In this document: one piece after another, positions 45,889 to 54,250 of the stretch
How positions within the stretch are numbered: the stretch's first letter is position 1
How the letters are laid out: each line of letters begins with the position of its first letter
Origin: an uncultured archaeon
GTDB taxonomy: Archaea; Thermoplasmatota; Thermoplasmata; Thermoplasmatales; Thermoplasmataceae
Length of the DNA stretch: 64,000 nt
NCBI GenBank assembly: GCA_000965745.1
Contig: CP009479.1
Location: 444,457 to 508,456 of the forward strand
Reading direction: 5' to 3'
Program-made: the position numbers and the translations under genes
Notes under the pieces: generated by a model
What the model was told of the DNA's origin: nothing
The model's input: the letters and a program-made list of their open reading frames with translations, nothing else
Database searches by the model: none

Positions 45889-46080
45889 TCAGTGGCTCCA
45901 AGGCATTTTCTGGTTCAGATGGCTCAGTACAGCATGCGCGTGCGTCCAGGCGGGTACATGCTGCATAGCCTCCACGAGTACATGAGCGTTTCCTGTAGCT
46001 ACTGCCGTAGCCCCTGCTGCGGCTGCGATACCTACTCCACTTGCTACAACCTTAGCAAGGGCCAAACCTGTCAGAGTCAT
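45889..46080 (-). CDS. Small His-rich membrane protein (candidate)
   Basis: The 63-residue reading frame starts MTLTGLALAKVVASG. It has an Ala/Gly/Val-rich hydrophobic stretch at about residues 5-30 that can span the membrane, then AMQHVPAWTHAHAVLSHLNQKM with several His residues and a short end. TTTACATTTT lies about 20 bases before the ATG at 46080, allowing a leaderless start. No family is recognised. The opposite strand has an overlapping Cys-rich frame, judged to be its antisense shadow. The rest of 45676-46248 holds only a terminator and no gene I can support. Confidence 0.45.
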   Translation of the reverse strand: MTLTGLALAKVVASGVGIAAAAGATAVATGNAHVLVEAMQHVPAWTHAHAVLSHLNQKMPWSH

Positions 46081-46248
46081 ATTCCAAAAAATGTAAAGCA
46101 GATGAAATGTCTTGTGGTACAAATTGACGGAACGCCCGATACATGGACTTTCTCTTGACTCCTGTGGCAATGTTGTTGTGACCTCTTCCCCCATTTCCCG
46201 AAGTGGGCTTCCCCTGGAGTTAAAAATGCATGCTGATCCGTTACAGGA

Positions 46249-46590
46249 TCAGAATGATATCGGAATATATCCATCATTGACAAAGGCTGCCAGCCTCTCG
46301 CCCGATGGTTTCAGTTCCACGCCTCTGGCAACAATCGACTCATCCATGGACGCTTTCTTGGCAAAATTGCTGCAGGCCGAATCTATGAGTTTGTTTGTTA
46401 TGAGGTAATCGATCACCGATCTCACTTCCGGGGTTTCATCGAAAACAAGCTTTTCACTTGGTCCCTGAAGAATTACCTTAACGTCTTCAAAGCGCTTGAA
46501 CTCGTGCGATCTTCGCGCAACGTTCAGACCCATGATAGCTCTCTTCAAGTCATCCTCTACCGCGATTATATAGAAAAGTGCTTTTTTCAT
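46249..46590 (-). CDS. DsrE/DsrF-like small protein, paralogue
   Basis: The 113-residue protein starts MKKALFYIIAVEDDLKRAI and shares with the protein at 20911-21255 the order of strands, the DVKVILQGPSEKL segment and the end FVNDGYIPISF (there FINSGYSVVSF). A Cys in DSACSNFAKK is near the position of the first copy's Cys. It is a probable sulfur-relay or redox-sensing subunit of unknown role. It stands alone here. The ATG at 46590 is chosen since TATA-like AGTATTAACAC lies about 30 bases before it; GTG at 46599 is in frame. Confidence 0.75.
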   Translation of the reverse strand: MKKALFYIIAVEDDLKRAIMGLNVARRSHEFKRFEDVKVILQGPSEKLVFDETPEVRSVIDYLITNKLIDSACSNFAKKASMDESIVARGVELKPSGERLAAFVNDGYIPISF

Positions 46591-46698
46591 TGCGATCACA
46601 GGATAATGGCAGATGTGTTAATACTTTTGAGACTCCGCGCCATTCAGGCGGCTGTGGATTATGAAAAAAGTTAAACGTTTTCTTCAATGGGCATGAGT

Positions 46699-47130
46699 AT
46701 GATATATTTTGCATTCGGCTCGAATATGAATTTGGAACAGATGAGTGAAAGGTGCAAAAACAGCAGGTTCATTTCTTCAGGAGCCCTGGAAAAATTCAGG
46801 TTCGTGTACGATGGTTACTCGACCAGATGGCACGGGGCCGTGGGGAATATAGTGCCTTCCAACGGGCACAGGGTCCTTGGAGGCCTCTTCGAAGTGACCG
46901 AGGAAGATCTGGATGCCCTTGACTGTTATGAGGGATATCCCACCCGATATCAGAAAATAGAACTGCCTGTCACTTCAAAGGATGGCACTGAGATGAAGGC
47001 GATTGCATATTTCAGGGAAGGTGAAAAGGAGGGCTTGCCATCAGAGGATTACATGAACGCAGTTATGCAAGGTGCGGTGGATTGCGGCCTTCCAGAAGAA
47101 TATATAGAGGAGTTCCTCAGGAAAAATTAG
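46699..47130 (+). CDS. Gamma-glutamylcyclotransferase-like protein
   Basis: The 143-residue protein starts MIYFAFGSNMNLEQM, the Y/F-GSN-L substrate-loop motif of the AIG2/GGCT fold, and has GGLFEVTEEDLDALDCYEGYPTRY with the conserved catalytic Glu (EGYP). Members cyclise gamma-glutamyl amines to 5-oxoproline. The ATG at 46699 is preferred: TTAAACG at 46671-46677 lies about 25 bases before it. Two in-frame ATGs at 46687 and 46693 would only add MGMS. Confidence 0.9.
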   Translation: MIYFAFGSNMNLEQMSERCKNSRFISSGALEKFRFVYDGYSTRWHGAVGNIVPSNGHRVLGGLFEVTEEDLDALDCYEGYPTRYQKIELPVTSKDGTEMKAIAYFREGEKEGLPSEDYMNAVMQGAVDCGLPEEYIEEFLRKN

Positions 47131-47185
47131 GCTGGACCTTTTCCCTCACGAATGCTTGAAAAAGTAGCATTGTTAAGTTTGGGCA

Positions 47186-48184
47186 TCAGTCCATTGCCAT
47201 ACTTTCAAAAGAATCCACGTTATGAATGTCCATCTCCCAGTTTTTAAATTCCCTGATCATCTCATACGCTACAGCGAAGAATTCTGGAAGGATCATATCC
47301 GGGACGACTGTTGCAATTGAGAAAGTGTTGCCGTGGAGTTTTTGCGGCATTCCCATTGTGACCACTGAATTATCCGAAGTGTTGCTTACCAGATACTGTA
47401 TGATAGGGTTGGTAAAGGACGTCTCATATATTCTGGAATCCTTGGATATTTCGTTGAGCCAGTCTTCCTTTGCTCGAAGTAGGGCATTTCTGTCATAGTA
47501 TACAGCCCTTATCTCATCCTCAACCAGGTATTTCATCTCCCTGGTCCAACTTACACCCAGATTCATGAGGACAGGATCGTCGAATACTCTCATGAAACTT
47601 GGAGGAACTGTGCCGTTAATCTCCACGTAGCTAAGGGGAACCATTGTTGAAATTTCCCTGAATGTTGATACGATTCCGGGGCTCTTTCCAAGAAACCTTA
47701 TGGCAAAGCGGTCGAATCCAACAATATCAGATCTGAGTGCCGATGTCAGCTTTGCCTCGTCAGCTGAATGGAACCTGAAATAAATGTAATAGTAGCCTCC
47801 GCTGAAGATTACGGCATCCATCACTACAGAAGGGACCTTGTTTAAAGACTTGAAGCCTGCAAGGAAATAAGGGCTTGGCGAGTCCACCTTCAGAGTTACT
47901 GCGTCCAGGGTAACGTTAGGGCTGAACTCCTTGAGAGATTCCTGGATCTCCGCCTTGGTAAAGTCCTCGTTCTCAATGTTGAAAATTGCGTAACCGCCAT
48001 CTTTGGTTACCCTCATCCTGACAATCGCAGTCAGATCGTTGTCAGTCAGAAATTCCTCAATCTTTGTACCAGCAGTAAATGATATTATTCCCTGCCTGTC
48101 AAGCATGTTGTTGATGTCTTTTATTATCATACAAACAGAACGTGGATTAATGGAATATAGTTTTCGAATTTCAGATCTGGACAA
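47186..48184 (-). CDS. Hypothetical protein with a possible N-terminal helix-turn-helix
   Basis: I do not recognise this 332-residue protein. Residues 1-30 (SRSEIRKLYSINPRSVCMIIKDIN) resemble a helix-turn-helix, followed by two repeated alpha/beta units near 40-110 and 110-180 that look like Lrp-type effector domains (LTAIVRMRVTKDGGYAIFNIE; YYYIYFRFHSADEAKL). The C-terminal half is unlike known families. The start is TTG at 48184 and the same frame codes FSEERSH before it, so the HTH may begin earlier without an ATG or GTG. It is a candidate transcription regulator. Confidence 0.6.
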   Translation of the reverse strand: MSRSEIRKLYSINPRSVCMIIKDINNMLDRQGIISFTAGTKIEEFLTDNDLTAIVRMRVTKDGGYAIFNIENEDFTKAEIQESLKEFSPNVTLDAVTLKVDSPSPYFLAGFKSLNKVPSVVMDAVIFSGGYYYIYFRFHSADEAKLTSALRSDIVGFDRFAIRFLGKSPGIVSTFREISTMVPLSYVEINGTVPPSFMRVFDDPVLMNLGVSWTREMKYLVEDEIRAVYYDRNALLRAKEDWLNEISKDSRIYETSFTNPIIQYLVSNTSDNSVVTMGMPQKLHGNTFSIATVVPDMILPEFFAVAYEMIREFKNWEMDIHNVDSFESMAMD

Positions 48185-48204
48185 GTGAGATCTTTCCTCC
48201 GAAA

Positions 48205-48462
48205 ATGCCTAGGTATGCAATGGGAATGATTGGAGCATTCAATCCCACGACTGTATCTTTTATAGTTTCCGACTGGCCTCCACCTGGAAACATCGCTTTT
48301 TTGGGCGGAACCACAACATTATCGGGCTCATCACCATCATTCTATGAATGGGTCGGAGCATGTTTTGCAGCAGGAGCTGTTGAATGTGTTGCCGCTGCAG
48401 CGTTGGCAAGGAGGAACGGGAGAACAGCCCGTAGGCTTCAGAAGGTCAGTGGTTTGCTTTAG
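48205..48462 (+). CDS. Short ORF of doubtful coding status
   Basis: The 85-residue frame starts MPRYAMGMIGAFN. The C-terminal half has a hydrophobic run (FYEWVGACFAAGAVECVAAAALA) followed by a basic end (RRNGRTARRL), like a short membrane protein. A TATA-like CTTTTATAG lies inside it at about 48256-48264 rather than before it, and no ribosome-binding site precedes the ATG. It may be a remnant of a larger gene in this rearranged stretch. Low confidence. Confidence 0.3.
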   Translation: MPRYAMGMIGAFNPTTVSFIVSDWPPPGNIAFLGGTTTLSGSSPSFYEWVGACFAAGAVECVAAAALARRNGRTARRLQKVSGLL

Positions 48463-48625
48463 AGAACGTTTAAACACTAATCCGCAGGCTGCCTGAACTG
48501 TTCTCAGATGGCCAAATCATTCTGATATCCAGTATAACCTGATCAAACACTTTCTGCAACTCGAACCTTTCCAGGAAAATCCAAAGAAGTATATGCAATC
48601 CTACATTGCTTCTCCTTGCCGGTAT

Positions 48626-49213
48626 ATGAATGAAAAGAATCCTAAGGTCGATGAATTCATAGGCAGGGCCGATAAGTGGCAGGAAGAATTTGGGAAGCTG
48701 AGATCGATTGTTCTCGACTGCCAGCTATCTGAGGAATTAAAGTGGGGCGTTCCGTGTTACACGGTCCGGGATAAGAACGTCGTCCTGATCCACGGCTTCA
48801 AAGATTACTGCGCGCTTCTTTTTTTCAAGGGAGCGCTGCTGCACGATCCGAAGGACATCCTGGTACAGCAGACGGAAAATGTACAGGTTGCCCGCCAGAT
48901 AAGATTCACGGGCGTCCATGATATAGATTACCTGGGGGCGGACTTGAAGGAATACATAAGAGAAGCTGTTGAAGTGGAAGAATCAGGTTTGAAGGTGGCG
49001 CTTAAGAAACCTTCAGAGTTCAAGGTCCCGGATGAATTTCAGAGCAAATTGAATGAGATTCCGGGCCTGAAGGCCGCTTTCGAAGCGCTGACGCCGGGGA
49101 GGCAAAGAGCCTACCTTTTCTATTTTGCTGTTCCAAAACAGTCCAAGACAAGAGAGTCAAGGATTGAGAAGTCCATTCAGCGGATTATGGATGGGAAGGG
49201 ACTCAATGATTGA
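48626..49213 (+). CDS. YdeI-like (DUF1801/OmdA) protein
   Basis: The N-terminal half matches DUF1801 (KVDEFIGRADKWQEEFGKLRSIVL, SEELKWGVPCYTVRDKNVVLIHGFKDYCALLFFKGALL) and the C-terminal half is the OmdA/YdeI-type basic domain (ALTPGRQRAYLFYFAVPKQSKTRESRIEKSIQRI). These small cytoplasmic proteins occur widely in bacteria and some archaea and have no firm function. The ATG at 48626 is chosen since AGTATATGC at about 48588-48596 sits about 34 bases upstream and the fold starts there. Its end overlaps the next frame by 4 bases. Confidence 0.82.
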   Translation: MNEKNPKVDEFIGRADKWQEEFGKLRSIVLDCQLSEELKWGVPCYTVRDKNVVLIHGFKDYCALLFFKGALLHDPKDILVQQTENVQVARQIRFTGVHDIDYLGADLKEYIREAVEVEESGLKVALKKPSEFKVPDEFQSKLNEIPGLKAAFEALTPGRQRAYLFYFAVPKQSKTRESRIEKSIQRIMDGKGLND

Positions 49214-49527
49214 GCGATTTTATATTTGCGGATCTTCCTGAAATTTCTCGTTCCATTAACAAATCCTCAAGCAGCAATGAGATCTCAGTGTACTTGACCA
49301 ACGGCACCTACCCATATTCGGTAACGGCGATTCCCAACTATTCTTCCACTAAAACATCGGGATACATCACTGTCAACGGCTCAAGTTTGACCGATTCCAT
49401 AAATTTCTCCAGAGCCGGGGCAATTCCATTTTCCAGCCTGCTAAAGGAAGAAGCCCTTTCGCTGACCTTCACTGCCGCACTGGTATTCCTCACTGTCATG
49501 ATTACAAGAAAAAGACAGAGAAGGTGA
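49210..49527 (+). pseudogene. C-terminal remnant of a surface protein
   Basis: The 105-residue frame starts with a doubtful TTG and contains LTNGTYPYSVTAIPNYSSTKTSGYITVNG, a beta-sandwich repeat of the kind found near the end of thermopsin-like or other archaeal surface proteins, followed by a transmembrane helix (ALSLTFTAALVFLTVMI) and the stop-transfer RKRQRR. There is no signal peptide or N-terminal domain, so most of the gene is gone. It ends 12 bases before a truncated transposase, which suggests rearrangement at the IS insertion. Confidence 0.65.
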
Positions 49528-49530
49528 TGA

Positions 49531-50650
49531 AGCAGGGAAGTGATGGATCAGATCAGGGCGGAGTGGTATGAAAGATCTGAGCAGAGGAAAGCACACAGGA
49601 ATGGCAAGAGGAAGAGATCACTGAAGACATCGGACGGCGATCTGATGCTGGAGAAGCCCCAGATACCTGAGTTTCCATTCGAAACACAGGTATTTGACCG
49701 GTACAGCAGAGTCGAGAGAGCAGTTGAATCAGCAATCCTGGAATCGTACATACAGGGTGTCTCAACAAGGAGAGTGAAGAGCATTGTTGAGACCCTTGGG
49801 ATACGAAAAGTATCCCCGTCCTATGTCTCATCACTCTCCTCCGATCTGGATCAAAAGGTGAAGGAATTCCTTGAGCGTCCCATAGAAAAGGAGATCAGGT
49901 ACATGTATGTGGATGCCACATACATCAAGGTACGCCAGGATTCAAGGTACAAAAGCATGGCGCTGTACATTGCTGCTGGCGTGAGAGAGGATGGATACAG
50001 GGAAATCCTGGGAGCAAGGCTTTATGACTCTGAGACAGAAATCGACTACGAATCATTCTTCGATGATCTTAAGGATCGCGGTCTGAGAGGCTTAGAGCTG
50101 GTGATATCAGATGGCCATAAGGGAATCAGGGAGGCTGTACTCCGATCTTTTCCGGGTGCATCATGGCAGTTCTGCCATGTGCATTTCATCAGGAACCTGA
50201 TGAAGAAGATTCCAAAGAAAAGATGGGGGTCAGTATCACTCATAGTGAAGGAATCACTTGAGAATCCTTCACTCATGCCTCTGGCACAGCAGGCATTGAT
50301 GGATCATGGAATGGACAGGGCTGCTGAGATGTACGAGCGATGGTCGGATTCACTGTACAACTATCAGTCCTGTCCACAGCAGCACTGGCGCAGGATAAGA
50401 ACAACAAACATGATGGAGCGTCTCAATTACGAGATCAAGCGTCGTACAAAGAAAGTGGGTGCGTTTCCATCTGAGAAAGCGTTGATCAGGTTGGCAGGAG
50501 CGGTGTTGATGGACGTGAATGAGGAGTGGATCACTGGGCGAAAGTATTTGAGAATGGAGGAGTTGCACGGTGGGGGAGTCCCTCTTTAATTTACAGCACT
50601 TGGTGCACATGACCAAAATGTTAAAAGTTATTAGTGATATTTGTACCAGT
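49531..50650 (+). mobile_element. IS256-family element, 5'-truncated
   Basis: The element is defined by the transposase gene. The left end is missing: the transposase lacks its first 50 or so residues and abuts a surface-protein remnant. The right terminal inverted repeat probably lies within about 60 bases after 50589 but could not be verified without the left copy. The right boundary is therefore approximate. Confidence 0.55.
49540..50589 (+). CDS. IS256 (mutator) family transposase, N-terminally truncated
   Basis: The 349-residue product has the DDE motifs of IS256 transposases: first Asp in RYMYVDATYIKVR, second Asp in LVISDGHKGIREA, the CH-x-x-H-like QFCHVHFIRNL, and the Glu in NMMERLNYEIKRRTKKVGAFPS. 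Full IS256 transposases are about 400 residues; this one begins at AEWYERSEQRKAHRNG, near residue 50 of the family, and a TGA lies four codons before its GTG. It is probably inactive for transposition in cis unless a full copy elsewhere supplies enzyme. Confidence 0.93.
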   Translation: MMDQIRAEWYERSEQRKAHRNGKRKRSLKTSDGDLMLEKPQIPEFPFETQVFDRYSRVERAVESAILESYIQGVSTRRVKSIVETLGIRKVSPSYVSSLSSDLDQKVKEFLERPIEKEIRYMYVDATYIKVRQDSRYKSMALYIAAGVREDGYREILGARLYDSETEIDYESFFDDLKDRGLRGLELVISDGHKGIREAVLRSFPGASWQFCHVHFIRNLMKKIPKKRWGSVSLIVKESLENPSLMPLAQQALMDHGMDRAAEMYERWSDSLYNYQSCPQQHWRRIRTTNMMERLNYEIKRRTKKVGAFPSEKALIRLAGAVLMDVNEEWITGRKYLRMEELHGGGVPL

Positions 50651-50999
50651 ACTATTGTTGTTAAGTCTGGTAGGATATCCGATAGGGAGCAAAGAGTCTG
50701 GTCGGGCATTCGATGATCTTATTCACCTGGACTCGTCCATGATCAAAATCCTTCTCTCATTTCCTCCTTTCCCGACTATCAAATTCGCTGTTAGCAATGT
50801 TAAGAATGCTGAAGGCGTGTTAGGAATCCCTGTAAAAAGAATGGTGGATGGAAGAGAGGGTTCTGAAGAACAGAAGTGAGCCGGCGAAATGAATATATTT
50901 CTTAAGAAGAGCGCGTTTATTAAGAGTAATTGGAATCCATCGATTGTAGTTTCAACATAGCAACGGAATCTGAAAACCCAAACACAGAAGTGGAGAATA
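50590..50999 (+). other. 410-base gap between transposase and PEP carboxylase
   Basis: It probably includes the right end of the IS element (first 60 bases). The 81-residue frame at 50634-50879 (MIFVPVLLLLSLVG onward) has no recognisable domain and is probably not a gene. TATTTCTTAAG at about 50894-50904 may be part of the PEP carboxylase promoter, but the distance to its ATG is over 90 bases. Confidence 0.4.
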
Positions 51000-53756
51000 A
51001 TGAAAATGACGCAAACTAACAGCCTCTTGCGCCGAGATGTCAGATTACTCGGAAACTTGCTTGGAGAGGTCATAATTTCACAATGCGGACATGAGGTCTT
51101 TAACGATGTGGAAACGATTCGGCTCGCAGCCAAAAATTTGCGCAGCAGAAAAGATGAGGCAAGCCGCCGTTCGTTTGAAGAGAGAATAGGGCACATTCCC
51201 ATGGAACACAGGGGGAAGGTTATCCGTGCGTTTTCGCTTTACTTTGAACTTGTCAACATTGCAGAACAAAATCATAGGATTCGAAGGCGAAGGGAATATG
51301 AGTTTGAATTTGAAAAACAAAACGTATCTGCCTCGTCCCGTGGAACTTTCGGGAATGCCCTGAGCAGGCTTCGCCAGGGTGGTTTCAATGACGAGCAGAT
51401 TGAGGAGTTGCTGCAGAATTTGGGGCTGGAACTGGTTTTTACGGCACACCCTACAGAAGCAATGCGTCGTACCGTACTGAACAAACACCGAAAAATTGCC
51501 ACCATCCTCCAGACTTTTGATGACCCTTTGCTGACGAGTCGTCAGAGGTCAGAGGCAGAGAAGCGGCTGAGAGCTGAGATTGTTGGTCTATGGCAGACAC
51601 GTCCTGTTCGCAAGCGGCGCATAACCGTTGACGATGAAGTCAAGAGTGGTTTGTATTTCCTTGGTGAAATACTGTTTGATGTACTTCCTTCCCTTCATCT
51701 CGAATTGGAGGAACAGCTGGCGGCCTATTATCCGGATCGTGAGTGGGAAGTTCCGCCTTTGGTGCGATTTGGATCCTGGATGGGGGGAGATCGTGACGGA
51801 AATCCGTCTGTCACAGCGGATGTGACCCTTCAAACTCTGATGCTTCACTTCGGTCTGGCCATGGACAAATACAGTGAGCGATTGAAATCGTTGCGGGATG
51901 ATTTGAGCCAATCTTACGAGCTGGCAGGAGCGAGCAGCGAGCTGATCACATCGTTGCAGGAAGAAGCTGTGCCGGATGAGCCATACCGAGCCAAGATTGA
52001 TGCTATGCTTTCCAGGCTGGAAGCTACTAGATTGCTGCAGCATAGTGGTGGCCAGGAGCACCATAATGGAAATCCGTATCCTGGACCGGAATCGCTTCAG
52101 GCAGACCTGAAAATTCTGTCAGACTCACTTTATTCCAACAAGGGTGAGCTGGTTGCCGAAACAAAGGTCAAACCACTGCTGCATCAGGTTGAGGTATTCG
52201 GCTTTCATATTGCGACTCTTGACATACGCCAGCACAGTGAAGTTCATGAGAATACGATAGCCGAATGGATGCAGTTGGCACGCATCGGGGATTACCACGC
52301 CCTGAGCGAGAAAGAAAAAATTTCAGCCCTCACACGTTATCTCGAGGATCCAAGGCCACTCATAAGCCCCTTTGTTCAAGTAAGCGATGACAGCAAGGAG
52401 ACGTCTGAAGTCTTTAACGTAATCAGGCAGGGCCAGGACCTGTTTGGATCCCAATCTGTCCAAAACTACCTTATCTCAATGACACGAGGACTTAGTGACG
52501 TAATGGAGGTGCTCCTGCTCGCGAAGCATGCCGGGCTCTTTAACTGGGTTTCAAAGCAAGATGTTATGAGCCGCATCAACGTTGTTCCGCTCTTTGAAAC
52601 CATTGAAGATTTGCGTGCGGCCCCGGGTATTGTAAAAAGTATGTTCGAAAATACTGTCTTCATGGGCCACATTAGGGCTCGGGGAAACAGTCAGGAGATT
52701 ATGCTTGGGTATTCTGACAGCAACAAGGATGGTGGTTACCTGACGGCAAACTGGGAGCTGTATAAAGCGCAGAAGAGCATCCTTCAGGTAGCAGAACGCC
52801 ATGGCGTAAAACTCAAGATCTTTCATGGCCGAGGGGGTGCCCTGGGGCGTGGCGGAGGCCCCCTTTGGAGAAGCATCATGTCACAGCCCCCTGAAGCATC
52901 TGGGGGGCCTTTGAAAATCACTGAGCAAGGGGAAGTCATCTCCCAGAGATATGGGCACCCGGATATCGCCCGAAGGTCCCTCGAGACCGCAGTATCCACG
53001 CTTCTCGTAGGTGTTTTGAACAGGCAAGAAGAACATATGCGGGATAAGGAGAAGGAATGGTCTGGAATTCTGGACAAGGTCTCACAGCTCTCGTATGAGG
53101 CATATCATCACTTTGTTTATGGCAATCCAGATTTCCTCACATATTTTCACGAGGCTACCCCTATAGCAGAGATAGGCAAGCTGAATATTGGGTCACGCCC
53201 CTCCAGGCGCAAGGATTCCCCCTTGATCCAGGAATTGCGTGCTATCCCCTGGGTGTTTTCCTGGACGCAGAACAGGCATCTGCTGCCGGCCTGGTATGGC
53301 TTTGGCACAGCTCTAGAAAAGGCTACAGATGGTGGTAAGATAGATAGAAGAGCATTTGCTGACATGTACAGGGATTGGCCATTTTTCAAGTCCCTCATTG
53401 ACAACCTCCAGATGGCTCTGGCCAAGGCTGACTTTCTGATTGCGCCAGAATATATTAGGCTGGTCTCGGATCAGGGTCTTACCCAGAGGGTGTTCACGAA
53501 AATCAGGGAAGAATACGATCTGACAAAGGCATGGGTTCTTGAAATAACCGGCCTCAATGAACTTTTGGACAACGAGCAGGTAATTCAGGACTCCATCAGG
53601 CTGCGGAACCCGTATGTGGACCCATTGTCTTTCCTCCAGGTACTTTTGCTGCAAGAGGTTCGGAAGATAGAAGATGTTAAGGAAGAATCCGAGGAAATGC
53701 AAGAGGTGCTGCTTACCATCAACGGTATCGCTTCAGGAATGCGAAATACGGGCTGA
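51000..53756 (+). CDS. ppc: Phosphoenolpyruvate carboxylase, bacterial type
   Basis: The enzyme carboxylates PEP with bicarbonate to oxaloacetate, refilling the citric acid cycle. The 918-residue length is that of the bacterial/plant tetramer, not the shorter archaeal PpcA. Motifs are LVFTAHPTEAMRRTVL (catalytic His), GSWMGGDRDGNPSV, GYSDSNKDGGYLTANW and FHGRGGALGRGGGPL, plus the C-terminal MRNTG. Arginine codons in its first half are often CGT, CGC or CGA (for example at 51600-51620), whereas neighbours mostly use AGG and AGA, a sign of lateral acquisition. It lies next to an IS256 remnant. Which aspartate or acetyl-CoA regulation applies is not readable. Confidence 0.97.
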   Translation: MKMTQTNSLLRRDVRLLGNLLGEVIISQCGHEVFNDVETIRLAAKNLRSRKDEASRRSFEERIGHIPMEHRGKVIRAFSLYFELVNIAEQNHRIRRRREYEFEFEKQNVSASSRGTFGNALSRLRQGGFNDEQIEELLQNLGLELVFTAHPTEAMRRTVLNKHRKIATILQTFDDPLLTSRQRSEAEKRLRAEIVGLWQTRPVRKRRITVDDEVKSGLYFLGEILFDVLPSLHLELEEQLAAYYPDREWEVPPLVRFGSWMGGDRDGNPSVTADVTLQTLMLHFGLAMDKYSERLKSLRDDLSQSYELAGASSELITSLQEEAVPDEPYRAKIDAMLSRLEATRLLQHSGGQEHHNGNPYPGPESLQADLKILSDSLYSNKGELVAETKVKPLLHQVEVFGFHIATLDIRQHSEVHENTIAEWMQLARIGDYHALSEKEKISALTRYLEDPRPLISPFVQVSDDSKETSEVFNVIRQGQDLFGSQSVQNYLISMTRGLSDVMEVLLLAKHAGLFNWVSKQDVMSRINVVPLFETIEDLRAAPGIVKSMFENTVFMGHIRARGNSQEIMLGYSDSNKDGGYLTANWELYKAQKSILQVAERHGVKLKIFHGRGGALGRGGGPLWRSIMSQPPEASGGPLKITEQGEVISQRYGHPDIARRSLETAVSTLLVGVLNRQEEHMRDKEKEWSGILDKVSQLSYEAYHHFVYGNPDFLTYFHEATPIAEIGKLNIGSRPSRRKDSPLIQELRAIPWVFSWTQNRHLLPAWYGFGTALEKATDGGKIDRRAFADMYRDWPFFKSLIDNLQMALAKADFLIAPEYIRLVSDQGLTQRVFTKIREEYDLTKAWVLEITGLNELLDNEQVIQDSIRLRNPYVDPLSFLQVLLLQEVRKIEDVKEESEEMQEVLLTINGIASGMRNTG

Positions 53757-54250
53757 TTACGCCAGATTTAAGTGCTATGATTGGGAAGTGAAGCTCCGCT
53801 TTGGGCCGAGATTCTACCCGTTATTGAAATATCCTATCAGGTCGATACCCCGAACAAACTTGAAGAGGTGACAGCTTAATGGGTTTTTCTCATCGAGATG
53901 AGCTTAAAGCTGATACTGTTGAATCAGGGATTTTCCAAGGTTCCAACCCATTTTTTGACAGGGGTTCAGAGAGCATTGTGATTCAAAACGTGGTTGTCAA
54001 TAACGATTTACAACACATCATGAAATGCGCAAATCTGCTCTGAAACCTCGGAGTTTTAGGCTTTCTTCTGTCACTGTTGGCTGGTTCCGTCAGTAGTCAT
54101 CATATAAATTATTCCATCGCCCCCCCCACCTTTACTTCATATCCCCAACACAGTCCCTTCTGTGTTGTTATAAAAATATCTAAAAATTGAAAACTATTAT
54201 AGATATCCGCCCTGCATGGATACTTTTTAAACGTCCGCCAGTTATATTGA
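53757..54250. other. 494-base intergenic region between ppc and kdpC
   Basis: No gene is supported. It contains a run of eight or more C at about 54120-54127, and an exact 8-bp stem (CAACACAG and CTGTGTTG, 54146-54167) with a 6-base loop followed by an A/T-rich tract, which could terminate the Kdp operon or ppc. A TTTTTAAA stretch lies near 54224-54231. The two genes converge here. Confidence 0.45.
54146..54167. terminator. Perfect hairpin between convergent ppc and kdp transcripts
   Basis: CAACACAG-TCCCTT-CTGTGTTG forms an 8-bp stem with no mismatch, flanked on the right by TTATAAAAATA. It could terminate either transcript; the strand is not decided by sequence. Confidence 0.45.

Noticed and set aside
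45823-46158. Cys-rich plus-strand frame (SCSYCRSPCCGCDTYSTC)
   Set aside because: It is antisense to an Ala/Gly-rich stretch of the better-supported minus-strand small ORF. The Cys pattern arises from GCC/GCA codons read backward.
50634-50879. 81-residue frame after the transposase
   Set aside because: It has no recognisable domain, no ribosome-binding site and overlaps the likely right end of the IS element.
54120-54127. Run of C residues as a regulatory feature
   Set aside because: A simple homopolymer in an intergenic gap; no support for function, and a typical place for sequencing error.
53757-54250. CRISPR-like or phage-attachment repeats near the ppc/kdp junction
   Set aside because: Only one perfect hairpin was found. 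There are no regularly spaced repeats, no direct repeats of useful length and no integrase.
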